Assembly: GCA_029204225.1 (NCBI GenBank)
Contig: CM055092.1
Span: 67,397,923-67,461,922 of the forward strand
Length of the DNA: 64,000 bases
Reading direction: 5' to 3'
From: Diphasiastrum complanatum
Taxonomy: Eukaryota > Streptophyta > Lycopodiopsida > Lycopodiales > Lycopodiaceae
Positions 32,946 to 43,974 of the stretch are shown in pieces (the first letter of the stretch is position 1; every line of letters starts with the position of its first letter). A model generated the notes under the pieces. The model did no database searches and was not told where the DNA came from. It worked only from the letters and a program-made list of their open reading frames with translations. A program made the translations under genes and the position numbers.

Positions 32946-33720
32946 TAGTAGACTGAGAAACTACCCATTTCACATCTGGTCTATTTTTACAGGCTCTCCG
33001 CGAGATTACCCTCTGGCCGGAATTGAGAGCTAGCAAAGCCGACACTGTTCAAAGCAACCGGGGCCGAAGGACGAAAGAATGCGAAACTAGTCCATTTCTC
33101 GTGCCCTAATCGCCTTGTTTCCAGCATAAAGATTGTTTTGTATACCCATTTAGAACCAGTTGCCTTCTTCCCACGAGGAAGATCAACAAGAACCCAAATC
33201 TGGTTCATCATACTCATCTTTGTGATTCCAGATAGTATGCACCGAATCCAACTAGTTCCGAGAACTATCCCTGAAGCCCTTTTCGGGAGGTCACTTGAAA
33301 CGGATGTAGTAGACTGAGAAACTACCTATTTCATGTTTGATCTGTTCCTACAGGCTCCCCGCAAGATTACCCACTGGCTAGAATCGAAAGCTAGCAAAGC
33401 CGACATCGTTCGAAGAAACTGGGGTCGAAGGACGGAAGAATGCGAAACTAGTCCGGCATGAAGAAAGTTTTGTGGCAAAGGACCTCGGATTTGAGCAGGA
33501 TTGGATTTGTTTGTTTCGTAACAGGCTCAAAAACCTTTGGCCATCCCCCGTTTGTGATTCCGGACAGTATGCACCGAATCTGATGCGTTTCGAGTACCTA
33601 ACCCCCTTCCCTGAGACCCTTTTCTGAAGGTCACTTCAAACGGACATTATAGACTAAGAAACTACCCTTTACAAGTCTGGTATGTTCCTACAGGTTCTGC
33701 TCGGGACTACCCACTGGCCA
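32903..33720. repeat. three-copy tandem repeat of about 340-360 bp
   Basis: Units start near 32903, 33264 and 33607 with (A/T)TCCCTGA(A/G)(G/A)CCCTTTTC. They continue with GGTCACTT(G/C)AAAC and GACT(G/A)AGAAACTACC. The first two also share GCTAGCAAAGCCGACA and GCGAAACTAGTCC. The middle of the first unit is replaced by a minus-strand copia RT fragment, and the third unit is truncated by a gypsy integrase fragment. It interrupts the copia integrase to its left. I do not recognise the repeat. Confidence 0.8.
33092..33217 (-). pseudogene. copia reverse transcriptase N-terminal fragment
   Basis: The minus strand reads NQIWVLVDLPRGKKATGSKW followed by VYKT, the standard start of the copia RT domain. 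It is embedded in the first unit of the tandem repeat and only about 40 codons remain. Confidence 0.75.
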
Positions 33721-33724
33721 AGAA

Positions 33725-33870
33725 TCCATCACATCGTGAGTCCTCGATAATCCAACAAGAAAATCCATAGAGATCTCTCTCAATGACCGTGGGCAATCCC
33801 CGACAAATGTCATAAATTGGGAGCGTAAAGCCCTCTCTACCTTGTTTCCTTGACAAACATCTCACAATAA
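33725..33870 (-). pseudogene. gypsy integrase fragment
   Basis: The minus strand contains LREISMDFLVGLSRTHDVMD, the beginning of a gypsy integrase core (usual form SMDFIVGLPRT). It directly follows the tandem repeat. Only about 45 codons are recognisable. Confidence 0.65.
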
Positions 33871-34229
33871 TACGCGTGGCTACGAAAAGTATCGAGTTAG
33901 TAACTTAGATGTATTTCATTTTAGAATGCCCTGTGCAAGACTATCATGACACTCACGAATGTCACATTTTGAATGTCTTACCAGTAGTTATGCCAAATAG
34001 AGGAAAAGCTAAAAAAAAGAGCTTTTGGATTGGCTTCTTCGATGTGAAACAAATTCACTTCAAAGCAGATTTGGACCATTCGGGCCCCTTCAATGCATTG
34101 AGCTTGAAATTTTTTAATGGAGTTTCAACTTTCATTCTTCATATTTGGAAAATGGGCCCCATTGAATTATGGCCATTAGATATTGGGTGTTTTCTTCCAC
34201 CGTCGATCTTGTTAAAGGTTGATTAGGGG
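33871..34229. other. unassigned; open frame of 105 codons
   Basis: 33909-34226 is open on the plus strand but has no recognisable motif. Its AT-rich, TG-rich composition and position just before a copia gag suggest untranslated element sequence. Confidence 0.3.
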
Positions 34230-34975
34230 AAGAGCGTGACCAATGTGTTGCTTCTGAGGAGGAAGCTAGCAAACACCAGAATGATGGAAGGAAATTCACT
34301 GTTGGAGCATCTCGAGAAAATGAAGGGACTTGCAAGGCAGCTAGAGGCAGCAGGAGTGCCTGTGGAGAAGACTCATCTTTTGTTCACATCTTAGGGAGCC
34401 TTCCAATGTCTTATGACCAATTGATAATGGTGCTCGAGAGTAGCAAGATAGAGGATCTTGAAATCACAGAGGTCATGAAGAGGTTGATGCACGAATTCAT
34501 TGCAAATAAATTCAAAGACTTCTATAAGGAGAAGGGCATTCATCTTTGAACGATGTCATATTCCCCTCAGCAAAATGGGGTTGTAGAGCGGAAAAATTGC
34601 ACCCTCATAGATATGGCCAGGAGTATGCTGTTTGAAAAAGGTCTTCGAAAGTTCTTGTGGGCAGAGGCAGTTAGTACAGCTTCCTACATCTCCAATAGAG
34701 TGCCGAGCAGAGTCTTGAAAGATGAGATACCAGAAAGCGTATGGTCAGGAGGAAAGCCTTCTGTGGGGCATACGAGGGTGTTCGAGAGCAGAGCCTATGC
34801 TCATATTTCTGACAAACTTAGGAAGAAATTGGACCCGAAAGGGTTTCCCTGTGTGTTTGTGGGATACCCAAAAAATGCCTTCGGTTATAAGGTGTACAAT
34901 CCACAGACTTCCAAAGTCAAATTAAGCTCACTCAGAATCTTGATAGCTTGGGGAACCATGTGGGTTGCTCTATAG
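34230..34975 (+). pseudogene. copia gag fused to integrase by internal deletion
   Basis: The gag segment reads LLRRKLANTRMMEGNSLLEH and MKGLARQLEAAGVPVE, then after a frameshift ILGSLPMSYDQLIMVLESS and EVMKRLMHEFIAN. With no break this frame passes into integrase (KFKDFYKEKGIH), a stop, then SYSPQQNGVVERKNCTLIDM and SVWSGGKPSVGHTRVF with RKKLDPKGFPCVFVGYP. Zinc knuckles, protease and the first half of integrase are missing. The joint near 34505 falls inside one open frame. Confidence 0.8.
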
Positions 34976-36068
34976 GTCACTTCAATCCAAGCTCATAAAA
35001 TACATTGGTGATACTCTCGAGTGTCACAATACGCGAAATTTAAATGACCATTAATATGCTATCCATTCAATGATGAAGTCAAATCAAAAGATTATGTAGA
35101 GGAACCTTTAGTCTTAGGCACAAATGCTATGCAGCTCCCAGAGGATGAAATGATCAAACATGCGAACAACAATGGAGCATGTATCACAAACTAAATGAAT
35201 AAAATTTAATGTAATAAAATTCCACGTCAATTGTGTTGTAAAATCGACACAACAAATGATGAGAAGTCAATCTAGAAGATTATTAAATTCCATCCGATTT
35301 GTGGATGAGACCACTTTAACTTCAGATTGGGCCATCAAAACAAGTGGACGACAAACAAAAGGATTGTGAATTGAGACGGCAGACGAATTGAAATCAGCTT
35401 CTTCAATTATTAGATACTAGAAAAATGTGTTCCTTTTCTTATCATGCCAGCAAACATTAAAATTATGCTCAACTTCTCACCTAGTAGTTTCATACCTGGA
35501 TGCTCCCTATTTAACCAATCACCTTCCAACATATTTAGGCTTGATTATGAGTGCCACCTGCATAACTTGGTCCAAATTAGTGCAAAAGTGGTGATGCTAC
35601 ATCAGCTCCAATATCAGATTGCATTCCTTCTATATACCTTCATAAATGAAAAACTGTGGGTAGCTTAAGAGTTAGACTCCAAAACTCAAAGTTATACTCT
35701 TGTATAGAATTTTTTTGGCATATCTCCATCCACCTCTTGAAGTTTTCGTCATCCTGGAATGGTCTTTTAAAAGTAGCAATACAAGCATTCCTAAATAACG
35801 GCCAGCTAAAGACAAAATGTTTCTATTTCCAAAGCTTTGCTAGCTTTCAACCCTTTGTCTGACGAAAAGACACGAAGCAAAAATGTTCATGAATATCCTG
35901 ACGAAAAGACACGAACGTGAAATATTCACGAAAAAAAAATGTTCGTGATACAACAGGAGAAAGTCAGACGACGCAAAAGTCAAACGACTCGAAGTGACAT
36001 GAAAATATTTCGTGACACTTTTTGACCTTCACACTCCAGAGGATCAGGAAGATCATGCAAGTACCATG
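34976..36068. other. unassigned, with a short repeat at 35860-35940
   Basis: Stops in all frames. Two copies of CTGACGAAAAGACACGAA followed by a TTCA(T/C)GAA-containing tail lie near 35859 and 35899, with further CGTGA/TTCGTG motifs to 36020. Otherwise nothing is recognisable. Confidence 0.5.
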
Positions 36069-36822
36069 AAGTACAAAAACCTTGATCTGATATGATGGCG
36101 TCAACGGAAGAGCGTTAGGACATGCCTAACCCACCTCTCTTGTAATCCATGATTAGTTATAGAATGTTTAGTCCATCTAATCAGATATGCTACTCTGAAT
36201 GTATGCAATTACTAGATGTATAAGATACATACAATAGCAGATAGAAACATATACGAAATAGAAGTTCGCATGTGCGCGAGACAATTTTGTAAGCAGGATC
36301 TACAGAGATCCAAGAAGTCCACTAGTAAGTGAGACGCTACTCGTGAGAGAACACTATTTTCTCTCATGCCAATGTGTTGTGTGGACTGTCATACAATGCT
36401 CAAAAAACAAGAAGATCAATAGATGACACTGTAGCTATTACGAACATATTACTCTTAATTTTGTCTGATCTTGAATGAATTATTTTCTGCTATCGCTTGT
36501 GTATCTCATTCACTTGTTTTATCTATTTTGCACACTGGTTCAGTTTCTATTGAATGTTGTATTAATCTATAACGTAGATCAACAGTGTCTGTCTACTTTC
36601 TGGAGGATTGTAGGAATGATATAGCAGGCAGTGACTAGCAATCATATCTGAAATCTATCTGAATTCATTTCATTTGCGATTAATTTGATTTCACTTTAGC
36701 AATGTCAATATCAGAGCTCGTTCAAGTTTCGTCTCGCTTCGTTTCATTTCGTCCAGCTTCGCTTCGTTTCGTTATAGAGCTTGATTGATGTTTGCAATCT
36801 GCAATCAACGACTTTGCATTAG
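36069..36822 (+). repeat. copia 5' LTR (3' edge supported)
   Basis: The right end is set by the primer-binding site at 36823 and a nearby ...GACTTTGCA. The left edge is uncertain. Near the right end CGTTTCGTC-like pentamer runs (36725-36775, TTCG(T/C)-rich) form a small direct repeat. The LTR belongs to a plus-strand element that is cut about 170 bases downstream. Confidence 0.55.
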
Positions 36823-36835
36823 TGGTATCAGAGCT
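36823..36835 (+). promoter_or_regulatory. primer-binding site
   Basis: TGGTATCAGAGCT, initiator tRNA-Met type. A gag start (ATG at 36934, reading MASISSIQFKIYTILIF) follows about 100 bases later, but the frame is lost after some 20 codons in T-rich DNA near 37000. Confidence 0.85.
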
Positions 36836-36995
36836 ACCTTGTCATAGTCTGACATAGCCTAAAAGCTATCAGATCTAGGAGGCTAAGCATTCAAACAAAG
36901 AACCATTAACAAGTGAGAACACAATTCACAGCAATGGCTTCAATAAGCAGCATACAATTCAAGATCTATACAATCCTCATATTTCAGCAAAAATA

Positions 36996-37599
36996 CTTTT
37001 TTTTTTGTCCTGATAACAGTTGCTATTGAGCTAACTAGGAAGGGGGGCCTAAGCTCTGCAAATTCCTTAATAAAACCCTCATCCAAATTGGAAATTTATA
37101 TGAGTGGCAAGGAAGAAACCAAGTGAGCAATGAGCATGAAGGAACCCTCTTGTATTTGAAAATTAGAGCCAGAATTTGTGAAAAAATATAAAGAAGGCTA
37201 TAAAACGGCCCAAAAGAGGTCTAAAAAGATAAGGCATACTTGCATATATAAAGAGGAAGACAAATAAGTACATTGCTGCAACCCGGAAATCTCGACCAAA
37301 GAGACTGAAAAAAATAGAAAGAAGGCTATGCATAAAACTGCCCAAAAGAGGCCTAAGCAGATGGGAGCATACTTGCACATATAAAGAGGAAAAAGAAAAA
37401 TAAGTACATAATCACAAATCGGAAGTCGCAGCCAAAGATGCTGAAAAGCTATGTCCAAAAGTACTTAGATCTGGGTGACATTTGCACAAATGATCAACCA
37501 ACCAAGAGCTAATTTTTTTTAGGACAACAAAATCAGAAAAAAGCCATTTGCATGAAGACATATATGTGAAAATTGTCAACATTTCCTAGCTAGTTTGAG
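36996..37599. repeat. unassigned DNA with a 130-bp tandem repeat
   Basis: Two copies of a unit containing AAGAAGGCTAT, CCCAAAAGAGG and CATACTTGCA(T/C)ATATAAAGAGG lie at about 37190-37315 and 37318-37445. Both encode Leu/Phe-rich false frames on the minus strand. The surrounding DNA has no gene signal and may be the U3 part of the next LTR. Confidence 0.7.
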
Positions 37600-38219
37600 G
37601 CCTAAATTGGCAATTTTTGTACATAGTTTTGGATCTAACCTCTCACACCTGTGAAAGAGGCCTAGATACTTTTATTTTAGTATATTTTTCATATTGAAGA
37701 AGTCTCAAACTTCAGGACCTTCAAAATGACACCAAAATCATGTTATTTGGACATATAGGCCAAAATTGGCTATTTTAGGCTACTGGTGCCCTAAAATTGG
37801 GTCCTAAGTTCTAGAGAGAGGAGAGAGAGTCATCTCTCTCACCTATATTAGGCTGAAGTTTGTGGATAATAGGTTGGAGAAACTTATTGTATTGTTGAGA
37901 GAGATCAATAGATCATTGTCACAGTTTCTTCCTCCATTGAGAGCATTGCTTTGTGTATTGTCTTCAAGCTTTTGTGTATGATCTTAAGAGGTTTCCAAAA
38001 GTGGTAGGCTGATGTTGTAGGGCTGGTATGCTGTTGTTTTTGGCTGCCATTAGTACCTTTTATTAGCTTATTTTGTCTCTTGAATGCTTTGTCAAGTTCA
38101 TGTGTATCAAAGGTAGCATTAGGATGCTTTGCCATTTCTAGCTTTTGTAGCTTGTTGTGCAAAGATCTTAGCCAACTATTTTGGGAGTTTGGATCCATTC
38201 AAGATCCACTTATTTCACA
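37600..38219 (+). repeat. copia LTR, right edge at TTTCACA
   Basis: The right edge ...GATCCACTTATTTCACA is fixed by the primer-binding site at 38220. The same ending (TTTCACA) and the GAGAGAGTCATC motif near 37825 occur in the LTR of the minus-strand element at 62248-62760, so the two are one family. The left edge is a guess. Confidence 0.6.
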
Positions 38220-38238
38220 TGGTATCAGAGCTAGTTGG
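38220..38238 (+). promoter_or_regulatory. primer-binding site
   Basis: TGGTATCAGAGCTAGTTGG directly after the LTR end CACA. Confidence 0.9.
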
Positions 38239-39375
38239 CTATTATTTTTAGTAAGGTTTCCATTTATGGTGATATTTGGATGTTTGATCAAGTTCTAGCA
38301 TGATTATGCATTGCACTGTTGATCAAATCTTACTAACCTTTGTTTTGTGAGTTGAACTTGTGGATCAAAAGCATATTTCAGGTCTATTGAAGATCAGAGG
38401 CTGAGAAGAAGCTATTTTGGATCAGATCATAACACCTAATCATTTGTTGATTGTGAGGCTTGTGCATATTCAATACTAATAATGTTCTGTTCAATATATT
38501 GTTGACAATCTCCACTTTTGTGGATAAACACTCTCCTTTGTGGATGAACACTCTCCTTAAGTGGATGAAACTTCTCCTTAAGTGGATGACAAATACTCTT
38601 TGAGTGATTTTGTATTTCTCCAAAAGGCTGAGCAAAGCTCCCACTTGGATGAAAGATCCCCTTTTGGGTGAACAGATTGTCAACAATCTTTTGCATAAAT
38701 TTTGGTGTACTTTGTTGAGCATGTAAGTAACTCTCCTTATGTAATTTGATTGGAGCATTTGCTAGAAGGTTTTAACCATTATGCAAATGTGTTTTCAGGT
38801 TCTTAACAGGTTGACGAACATTCTCATGTGAAGTGATCTTAGATCTACATATAAACACCAAGATTTGACAAGCTAGTGAAGCTAGTCTTGTGATTCACTA
38901 AGTGTGCTCTTTCATTCACCTCTAAAGCTTGTATTTATCATTTGCTAGAGTTTATAAACTTTTAGAAGTGTGGTTTACATGTGGTTTTATAGGTTGAATC
39001 AATATCTTAGTGTGTTGATCATATGTTGATCAAGTTTGTTCAATTCTAGGTATTCTTGGCAGCCTAGTCTTGTGTATTTTCTAAGAATGCAAGTAACTGT
39101 TCACATCATAACTTGATTTGGTCACTTGCTGGAAAGTTTGAGAGCTTAAGCAAGAGTGTGTTCAGGTTGTTTTGAGTTTGTAATCCATTCTTAGTGTGTG
39201 CAAAGTGTTGCGTGTTTCAATCTTTCTTTCTATGCTTGGAAACCAGCCAGGTTCAAGATAGAAGTGTTTTAGGGTCCTAGATCTTTTGAGATCTCCTTAT
39301 CCATCATTTATTGTGAGAAAAGTGAGTGCTAGGTGCATTAGGACAGAGCCCAAAAGTTGAAGAATCACTATATTC
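38239..39375 (+). repeat. long leader with internal duplications
   Basis: This 1.1-kb untranslated leader is about twice as long as the leader of the related element at 61651-62235. It has a 20-bp minisatellite GTGGATGA(A)ACACTCTCCTT (38510-38590, about four copies). It also has a looser duplication of about 360 bp: GCA(T/A)GTAAGTAACT...GGAAAG/GAAGG...GTGTTTTCAGGTT occurs near 38720-38810 and again near 39090-39170. Confidence 0.6.
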
Positions 39376-40812
39376 ATGGCTTCCAATTGTGGGATCATGT
39401 TAGAAACTAATGATAGGTTGAGTTCATCAAACTACTCTACTTGGAAAGTGAGGATGGAGTCCTTACTTGAGTTGAATGAACTCATGGACATAGTTGCAGT
39501 TAAAATGCATGTTACCAATGAACTTCTCAAGGAAGTTGGTAAAAGTCAAACTGCAAGTGAGGCATGGAATGCCTTGAAGAAGCTGTTTGAATCAAAGTCC
39601 ACATCTAGGGTATTGATCCTAAGGAGGCAAATATTTTCTAGTAGACAAAGAGAGGGAGAAAGTGCTCATGCATTTGTCTTGAGGGTTAAGTCCTTAAGTG
39701 ATGATCTAGCATTCATTGATGAAAGCATAAAAGATGGTGAAATAGTCCAGGTTATGTTGAATGGTTTGCTAGATGAACATGCTAACCATGTGCGAAGTTT
39801 TGTCATTCAAAGAGTCTTGCCAAGTGTGGTTGACTTGCAAGAAATCTTATGGGCTGAAGAACATAGGTTGCAATCAAAGCTTGATGGTGCATCCTTGCAA
39901 GGTGGAGGTGAAGAGGCTTTCTTCACAAAAGGCAAAGTCAAAGGCAAAGGTAAAGGCAAAGGGAAATGGTCCAAAGGTGGTAACTCGGATCATGATGATC
40001 ACTCTTCCTCCTCCTCTTCTACTTCTTTTATAAAGAAAGATAAGTCAAAGTTCAAGTGCTTTTATTGTGAGATAAAAGGTCATTTTGCAAATGAATGTCA
40101 TAAGAAGCAAAGTAATGAAGGTAGCAAGCAAAACAACTTTTGTACTTCTAATGAGGATCTAGATTCTTGTGATTCTCTCATGATGTGTTCTTCAAGTCTA
40201 ATGTCAAGTGGAAGTGAAAAGAATTCATGGTGGATAGATAGTGGATCTAGTTCACACATGACTAGTCACAAGGAGTTCTTTACTTCTTTGATCTCTTATG
40301 TTGGAACCAAGAAAGTGGTTCACATGCCAAATGGTGGTGAGTGTATGATCAAAGGTATTGGCTCAATTCCTATTTGTCTTTCTACTAATATGAATGCAAG
40401 GCTTGACGGTGTTCTTTACATTCCTTCACTTTCAAGGAATTTGCTAAGTGTTGGTCAAATGTTAAAGAAAAAGTACAAGACAAAATTTGTTGGGGATGTT
40501 TGCTTCATTACTAAGGGAGATGTCTTGATTGCTAGGGGCAATAGACAAGGTAGACTTTACAAGCTTGATGCATTTGTCATGTCTAACAAGAGGAATGAAA
40601 TGGATGTTGGTGGTTCTCTCAATTTTCAAAAGTCAATTCCTAGCATCAATAAGATTGGTATATCTTATGCAAAGTCTAAAGAGCTTCCTTATGCTAGATC
40701 TAGGTTGAGATATAATGAGCTTCTTGGAGATAGTTATTATTGTGCTAACTTGGCAACATTTGGTGAATCTATGATCAATGTTTGGATCCATTGGATCTTG
40801 AAGATGGACTAG
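39376..40812 (+). CDS. copia Gag-protease ORF, no downstream pol
   Basis: A 478-codon open frame starts MASNCGIMLETNDRLSSSNY. Gag (UBN2 type) covers residues 1 to about 180. A Lys/Gly run (KGKVKGKGKGKGKWSKGG) precedes a CCHC knuckle, CFYCEIKGHFANEC, at about 228-241. The protease at about 284-400 has WWIDSGSSSHMT and GVLYIPSLSRNLLSVGQM. After RGRLYKLDAFV the sequence leaves the family pattern; the pre-integrase HxxxGH motif is absent and the frame stops. Compared with the related ORF at 59509-61650, about 27 residues after MDIV are missing without a frameshift. No integrase or RT lies before the next element at about 40900, so this copy is non-autonomous. Confidence 0.88.
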   Translation: MASNCGIMLETNDRLSSSNYSTWKVRMESLLELNELMDIVAVKMHVTNELLKEVGKSQTASEAWNALKKLFESKSTSRVLILRRQIFSSRQREGESAHAFVLRVKSLSDDLAFIDESIKDGEIVQVMLNGLLDEHANHVRSFVIQRVLPSVVDLQEILWAEEHRLQSKLDGASLQGGGEEAFFTKGKVKGKGKGKGKWSKGGNSDHDDHSSSSSSTSFIKKDKSKFKCFYCEIKGHFANECHKKQSNEGSKQNNFCTSNEDLDSCDSLMMCSSSLMSSGSEKNSWWIDSGSSSHMTSHKEFFTSLISYVGTKKVVHMPNGGECMIKGIGSIPICLSTNMNARLDGVLYIPSLSRNLLSVGQMLKKKYKTKFVGDVCFITKGDVLIARGNRQGRLYKLDAFVMSNKRNEMDVGGSLNFQKSIPSINKIGISYAKSKELPYARSRLRYNELLGDSYYCANLATFGESMINVWIHWILKMD

Positions 40813-40892
40813 TGCTCCCTACTAGTCAAATGGATTCATGTGGTGCTAAATTAGTATCATGTTTGAACTCTTCTACTCATAGATTTTTAAGT

Positions 40893-42640
40893 CTAGTGGC
40901 TCTTTAATGGAACTACATGGTATTCATTTTGCTGGAGGCAGTGATTATCTTCAGTTTGGTCCCCAAAGATAAATTTGTTATATATACAATGCTGTAAGCA
41001 ATGATTATCTTCATTTCGATCCCCAAAGACAAATTTGTTATATATACAAGGATAGTCAATTGTAGCATTAAGCCCAAAAACTCTTGGATCAATAATCTCA
41101 AAGGATCTGTCATGAGCCACTTGTTGTTGAGGTTTAGACTCGATTGGATGATTGAGAGTCGCATGCTGCAATTCTTTGATCCCTTTCAATCCTTCATGCA
41201 TTGAAGAATTTTTCATTGAAATACTTTTGTTCAATGGCAACACTTTGGTGAGCTTGGAATTGGCATATTTATAGTTCTTGAAAATTTTGCTGATGGGGAG
41301 TTGAACACACTGGTGTAGGAATTTCTTCCTGTTGAGACTCCAATTTGGTCCGTAGTTGCATCTTTTGTTGTCTTATTCTTAGATCTTGAATCAATGCCTT
41401 TGCATTACATCCGTCAATTTCAAGTTCATTTGTAGTTCCTTATCCACATGTTGACGAATGTGATCTTGAAGACCACATAGATAGTGTTAGATGGATAACT
41501 CTTCATCAAGACACCTCTATTTAGATGCTATCAAACAAAATCTTGTATTATATGCTTTCACTGCACCAATTTGTTCTAACATATACCAAGAGTCCATATA
41601 ATAATCTATAAATATTTTTGCACAAAACCCCTTGAAATCGTCGCATAACTTGGGTTCATACTCTGGATGACGTAATATTTCTTGCCACCAATCCTAGGCT
41701 TTTCCTTGGAAATAAGATATTGCGGTTGTAATTTTGCCCTTTTCAGAGATTGAATGTAGCTGAAGATTTTCATCCACGATAGATAACTGGTCGTCAATAT
41801 GTAAAGAACTCATTTCTCCATCAAAGGTTGGTATGTTCTCAAAAGGAAGATCGTCATGATATCGTTGAATATTGATATGTTGAGGTTGATTGGTCTCTCA
41901 TGAACTACTCTCACCATTGTAACAGGAACTAGGAATGGTCACTATGCTCCCATAACTAGCATTGTCTCTTGTCTGTAACCCAATGGTGCCAACAATTGGT
42001 TTAAGAGCCATAGAGAAAGCATCTTCTGTTTGCATGGATGTACCATTGAATGCCATTGTACAAAGAGAAGATTGGTAATTAGAATTATCTTCTTCAACTT
42101 CACTATAGTATTGTTTGGAACCAGCTTCGTTATCATCATCGTAGTCTCCATCATCACCGATGTACTGATTGGGATGCAATTTTGTCTCTTGATGATAATC
42201 ACAGCTTTCAAGGATATCATTTGGTTGACCTGTATGCTCATATTGGTCCTCATGTTGCCATTCAAAGTGATTATGACCCTCATAATTGTCAATGTTATAC
42301 TCGGTTTCATCTGGGCCATCGTTATATTCATCTACATCACCAAGCTGATGTTCCTGATCCTGTAGTTGACAAACATGATTCCCATCAGAATATTGTTCGT
42401 GCTCGTTTGTATCATCACATTGCTAATTATCCTATTGACAATCGCCACCATCATCACATTCCTCCTCATCTTGTTGACAATCATCACTACCATCATCATA
42501 CCCGTCACTTTGGTTATTGTACTCATAATTATTTCCATCCCATTGATCTTCATACTCGGACATATATTCATTATCAGTGTCCATGGTATAGTGACAAGTA
42601 GTCTGTGGGTTATGAGTCCACAAACCTGAATGAAGTGAGA
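40893..42640 (-). pseudogene. gypsy gag with acidic N-terminal region, broken
   Basis: From 42623 downwards one frame reads MDTDNEYMSEYEDQWDGNNY, then a long Asp/Glu/Asn/Gln/Tyr-rich stretch of about 220 codons. It is interrupted by two stops near 42430 and ends around LCTMAFNGTSMQTEDAFSMA. Further on, in other frames, lie ISKEKPRIGGKKYYVIQ, WYMLEQIGAVKAYNTRFC and YLCGLQDHIRQHVDKEL, which resemble a Ty3-type capsid domain. The last part (41243-40893) is open and includes a duplicated IYNKFVFGD unit. No protease or RT follows. I infer gag from the capsid-like segment; the acidic region is unusual. Confidence 0.6.
40930..41050. repeat. about 60-bp tandem duplication
   Basis: The unit GCA(G/A)TGATTATCTTCA...GATCCCCAAAGA(T/C)A and AATTTGTTATATATACAA is present twice, at 40938-40992 and 40995-41050. 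It keeps the reading frame of the surrounding minus-strand remnant. Confidence 0.85.
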
Positions 42641-43300
42641 AGAATTTGGGACAATTACAAATTTCACTTGTAAAATCACAAACTTGCTAGTAACAAATTT
42701 GTTCTTCTCCATTGTCCCAAAATTCTGAGTCCTCGAAGAATGTAACCTGCAAGATATAGATAATACTAGTAGCTTTTGTAAAAATCTCAACTTGGGTTTC
42801 AATAATTAATTTTGGTTTTTTTAACACTGCTATCATGTCAAGCTCGATGTAATAATTAGTTTTGCTTTTTACTGCGTCGCAAACCAAGGTCAAACGGGCA
42901 AGATATGGAAGTTTAAAGAACAAAGCTTAAAAAAAATGTGAACATCTTAAGATAAAAGGAATCCTAAGAAAATAAAAATAAAAAGTAAATAATGATGATG
43001 AAAAATGCTGAACACTTGATTCAGCTGGTTGAGCTGAGTAATTTTTGTTTTTATACCCCTGAATTCCGAGATCATATGAAAAAGTTAGAGGTAAACTAAG
43101 AGAAGGGAAAATAAAATGCAATAATTAATCTAGAAAGGGGCCCTAACACAATTTTTTTGGTTTCTTTGAAATATTGGACCGTAAGAAAAAGAAAACCTTA
43201 AACAATTTTAGAATTTGATGGGTTTTTGTTTTCTTTGGTCATTGAGATGGATGAGCCATGTGCTCATGAAAGAACAAGGGATCTCAAAAGAAATAAGAAA
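42641..43300. other. no recognisable gene
   Basis: AT-rich spacer with interrupted frames. It could be leader or LTR of the minus-strand gypsy remnant, but no terminal motifs are clear. Confidence 0.4.
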
Positions 43301-43304
43301 CCAA

Positions 43305-43415
43305 AATATATATATATATATATATTCCTTGGGCACTTGAATGGGGCATAGGAAAAGAATCCTCAAGGAATATTCAGTGCATGAAATCCGACGAGGGAGC
43401 GCAGGCTGGAACGCG

Positions 43416-43450
<35 letters not shown>

Positions 43451-43500
43451 TGTGTGAGTGAGTGAGTGAGGGAGGGTACAAGCAGGGGGGGGGGGGGGCA
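43305..43500. repeat. TA, GA, GTGA and poly-G simple repeats
   Basis: (TA)n at 43306-43325, (GA)n at 43419-43448, (GAGT)n at 43448-43470 and a run of about twelve G at 43487-43498. They account for Leu-Ser and Pro runs in false minus-strand frames. Confidence 0.95.
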
Positions 43501-43974
43501 GAGTCGCACGAAGAATGAAGGATAGTGAAGAAGCGGGAGGGTAATGAGAACGGGAGGGTACGGAAAATCGCGAGAACATGGGCGTGGAGAAGTTGCGAGG
43601 AAAGAAAAATCGCAGAGAAGGAGAAGTCAAGGACAGAGAGAAGGGAGAAGAAGTGGGTACGGGAGTCTGTGCAAGTTTGCAGGCCTTGTCTATGTGCTAG
43701 TTTAAGGGGTTCGGGGTGTGTGACTTTTGGGTGTGCGATTTTTGGAGGTGTGTGTGCGACTTCGGGGTTTGCAAGTTTTGGAAGAATTCGTGAAGGAGAA
43801 GAAATCGTGAAGAAATGGAGGTGTGCGACTTTGTGAGTTTGCGAATCCCGGTTGTGCGAATTCAGAGGGGAGATTTGGAACTCTTGTGCCCACACGTTCG
43901 GGTTTTTTTTTTATTGAGTCCAACGAAAATTTCAAAATGAAAAAATTGAGAAAAATTTACAAAGGAGCAAAACT
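43501..43974. repeat. purine-rich and GTGTGCGA-rich DNA
   Basis: G/A-rich sequence, then an imperfect repeat of a TGTGCGA(C/T)TT(T/C)(G/T)G-like motif between 43715 and 43860. A frame of 173 codons on the minus strand is made of these repeats and is not credible as a gene. A T9 tract lies at 43904-43912. Confidence 0.6.

Noticed and set aside
36725-36775. TTCGTTTCG array considered as a telomere-like or regulatory repeat
   Set aside because: It is short, irregular and lies inside a copia LTR just before the primer site.
37163-37458. Apparent hydrophobic membrane proteins on the minus strand
   Set aside because: They arise from a 130-bp A-rich tandem repeat; both copies give the same Leu/Phe-rich sequence.
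42030-42629. Plus-strand frames rich in Ile, Val and His (111, 139 and 87 codons)
   Set aside because: They are antisense shadows of the acidic minus-strand gag frame; Asp/Asn/Tyr codons read as Ile/Val/His on the other strand.
43374-43895. 173-codon minus-strand frame rich in Ser, Pro, His and Leu
   Set aside because: It runs through CT, TC and poly-C simple repeats and has no recognisable domain.
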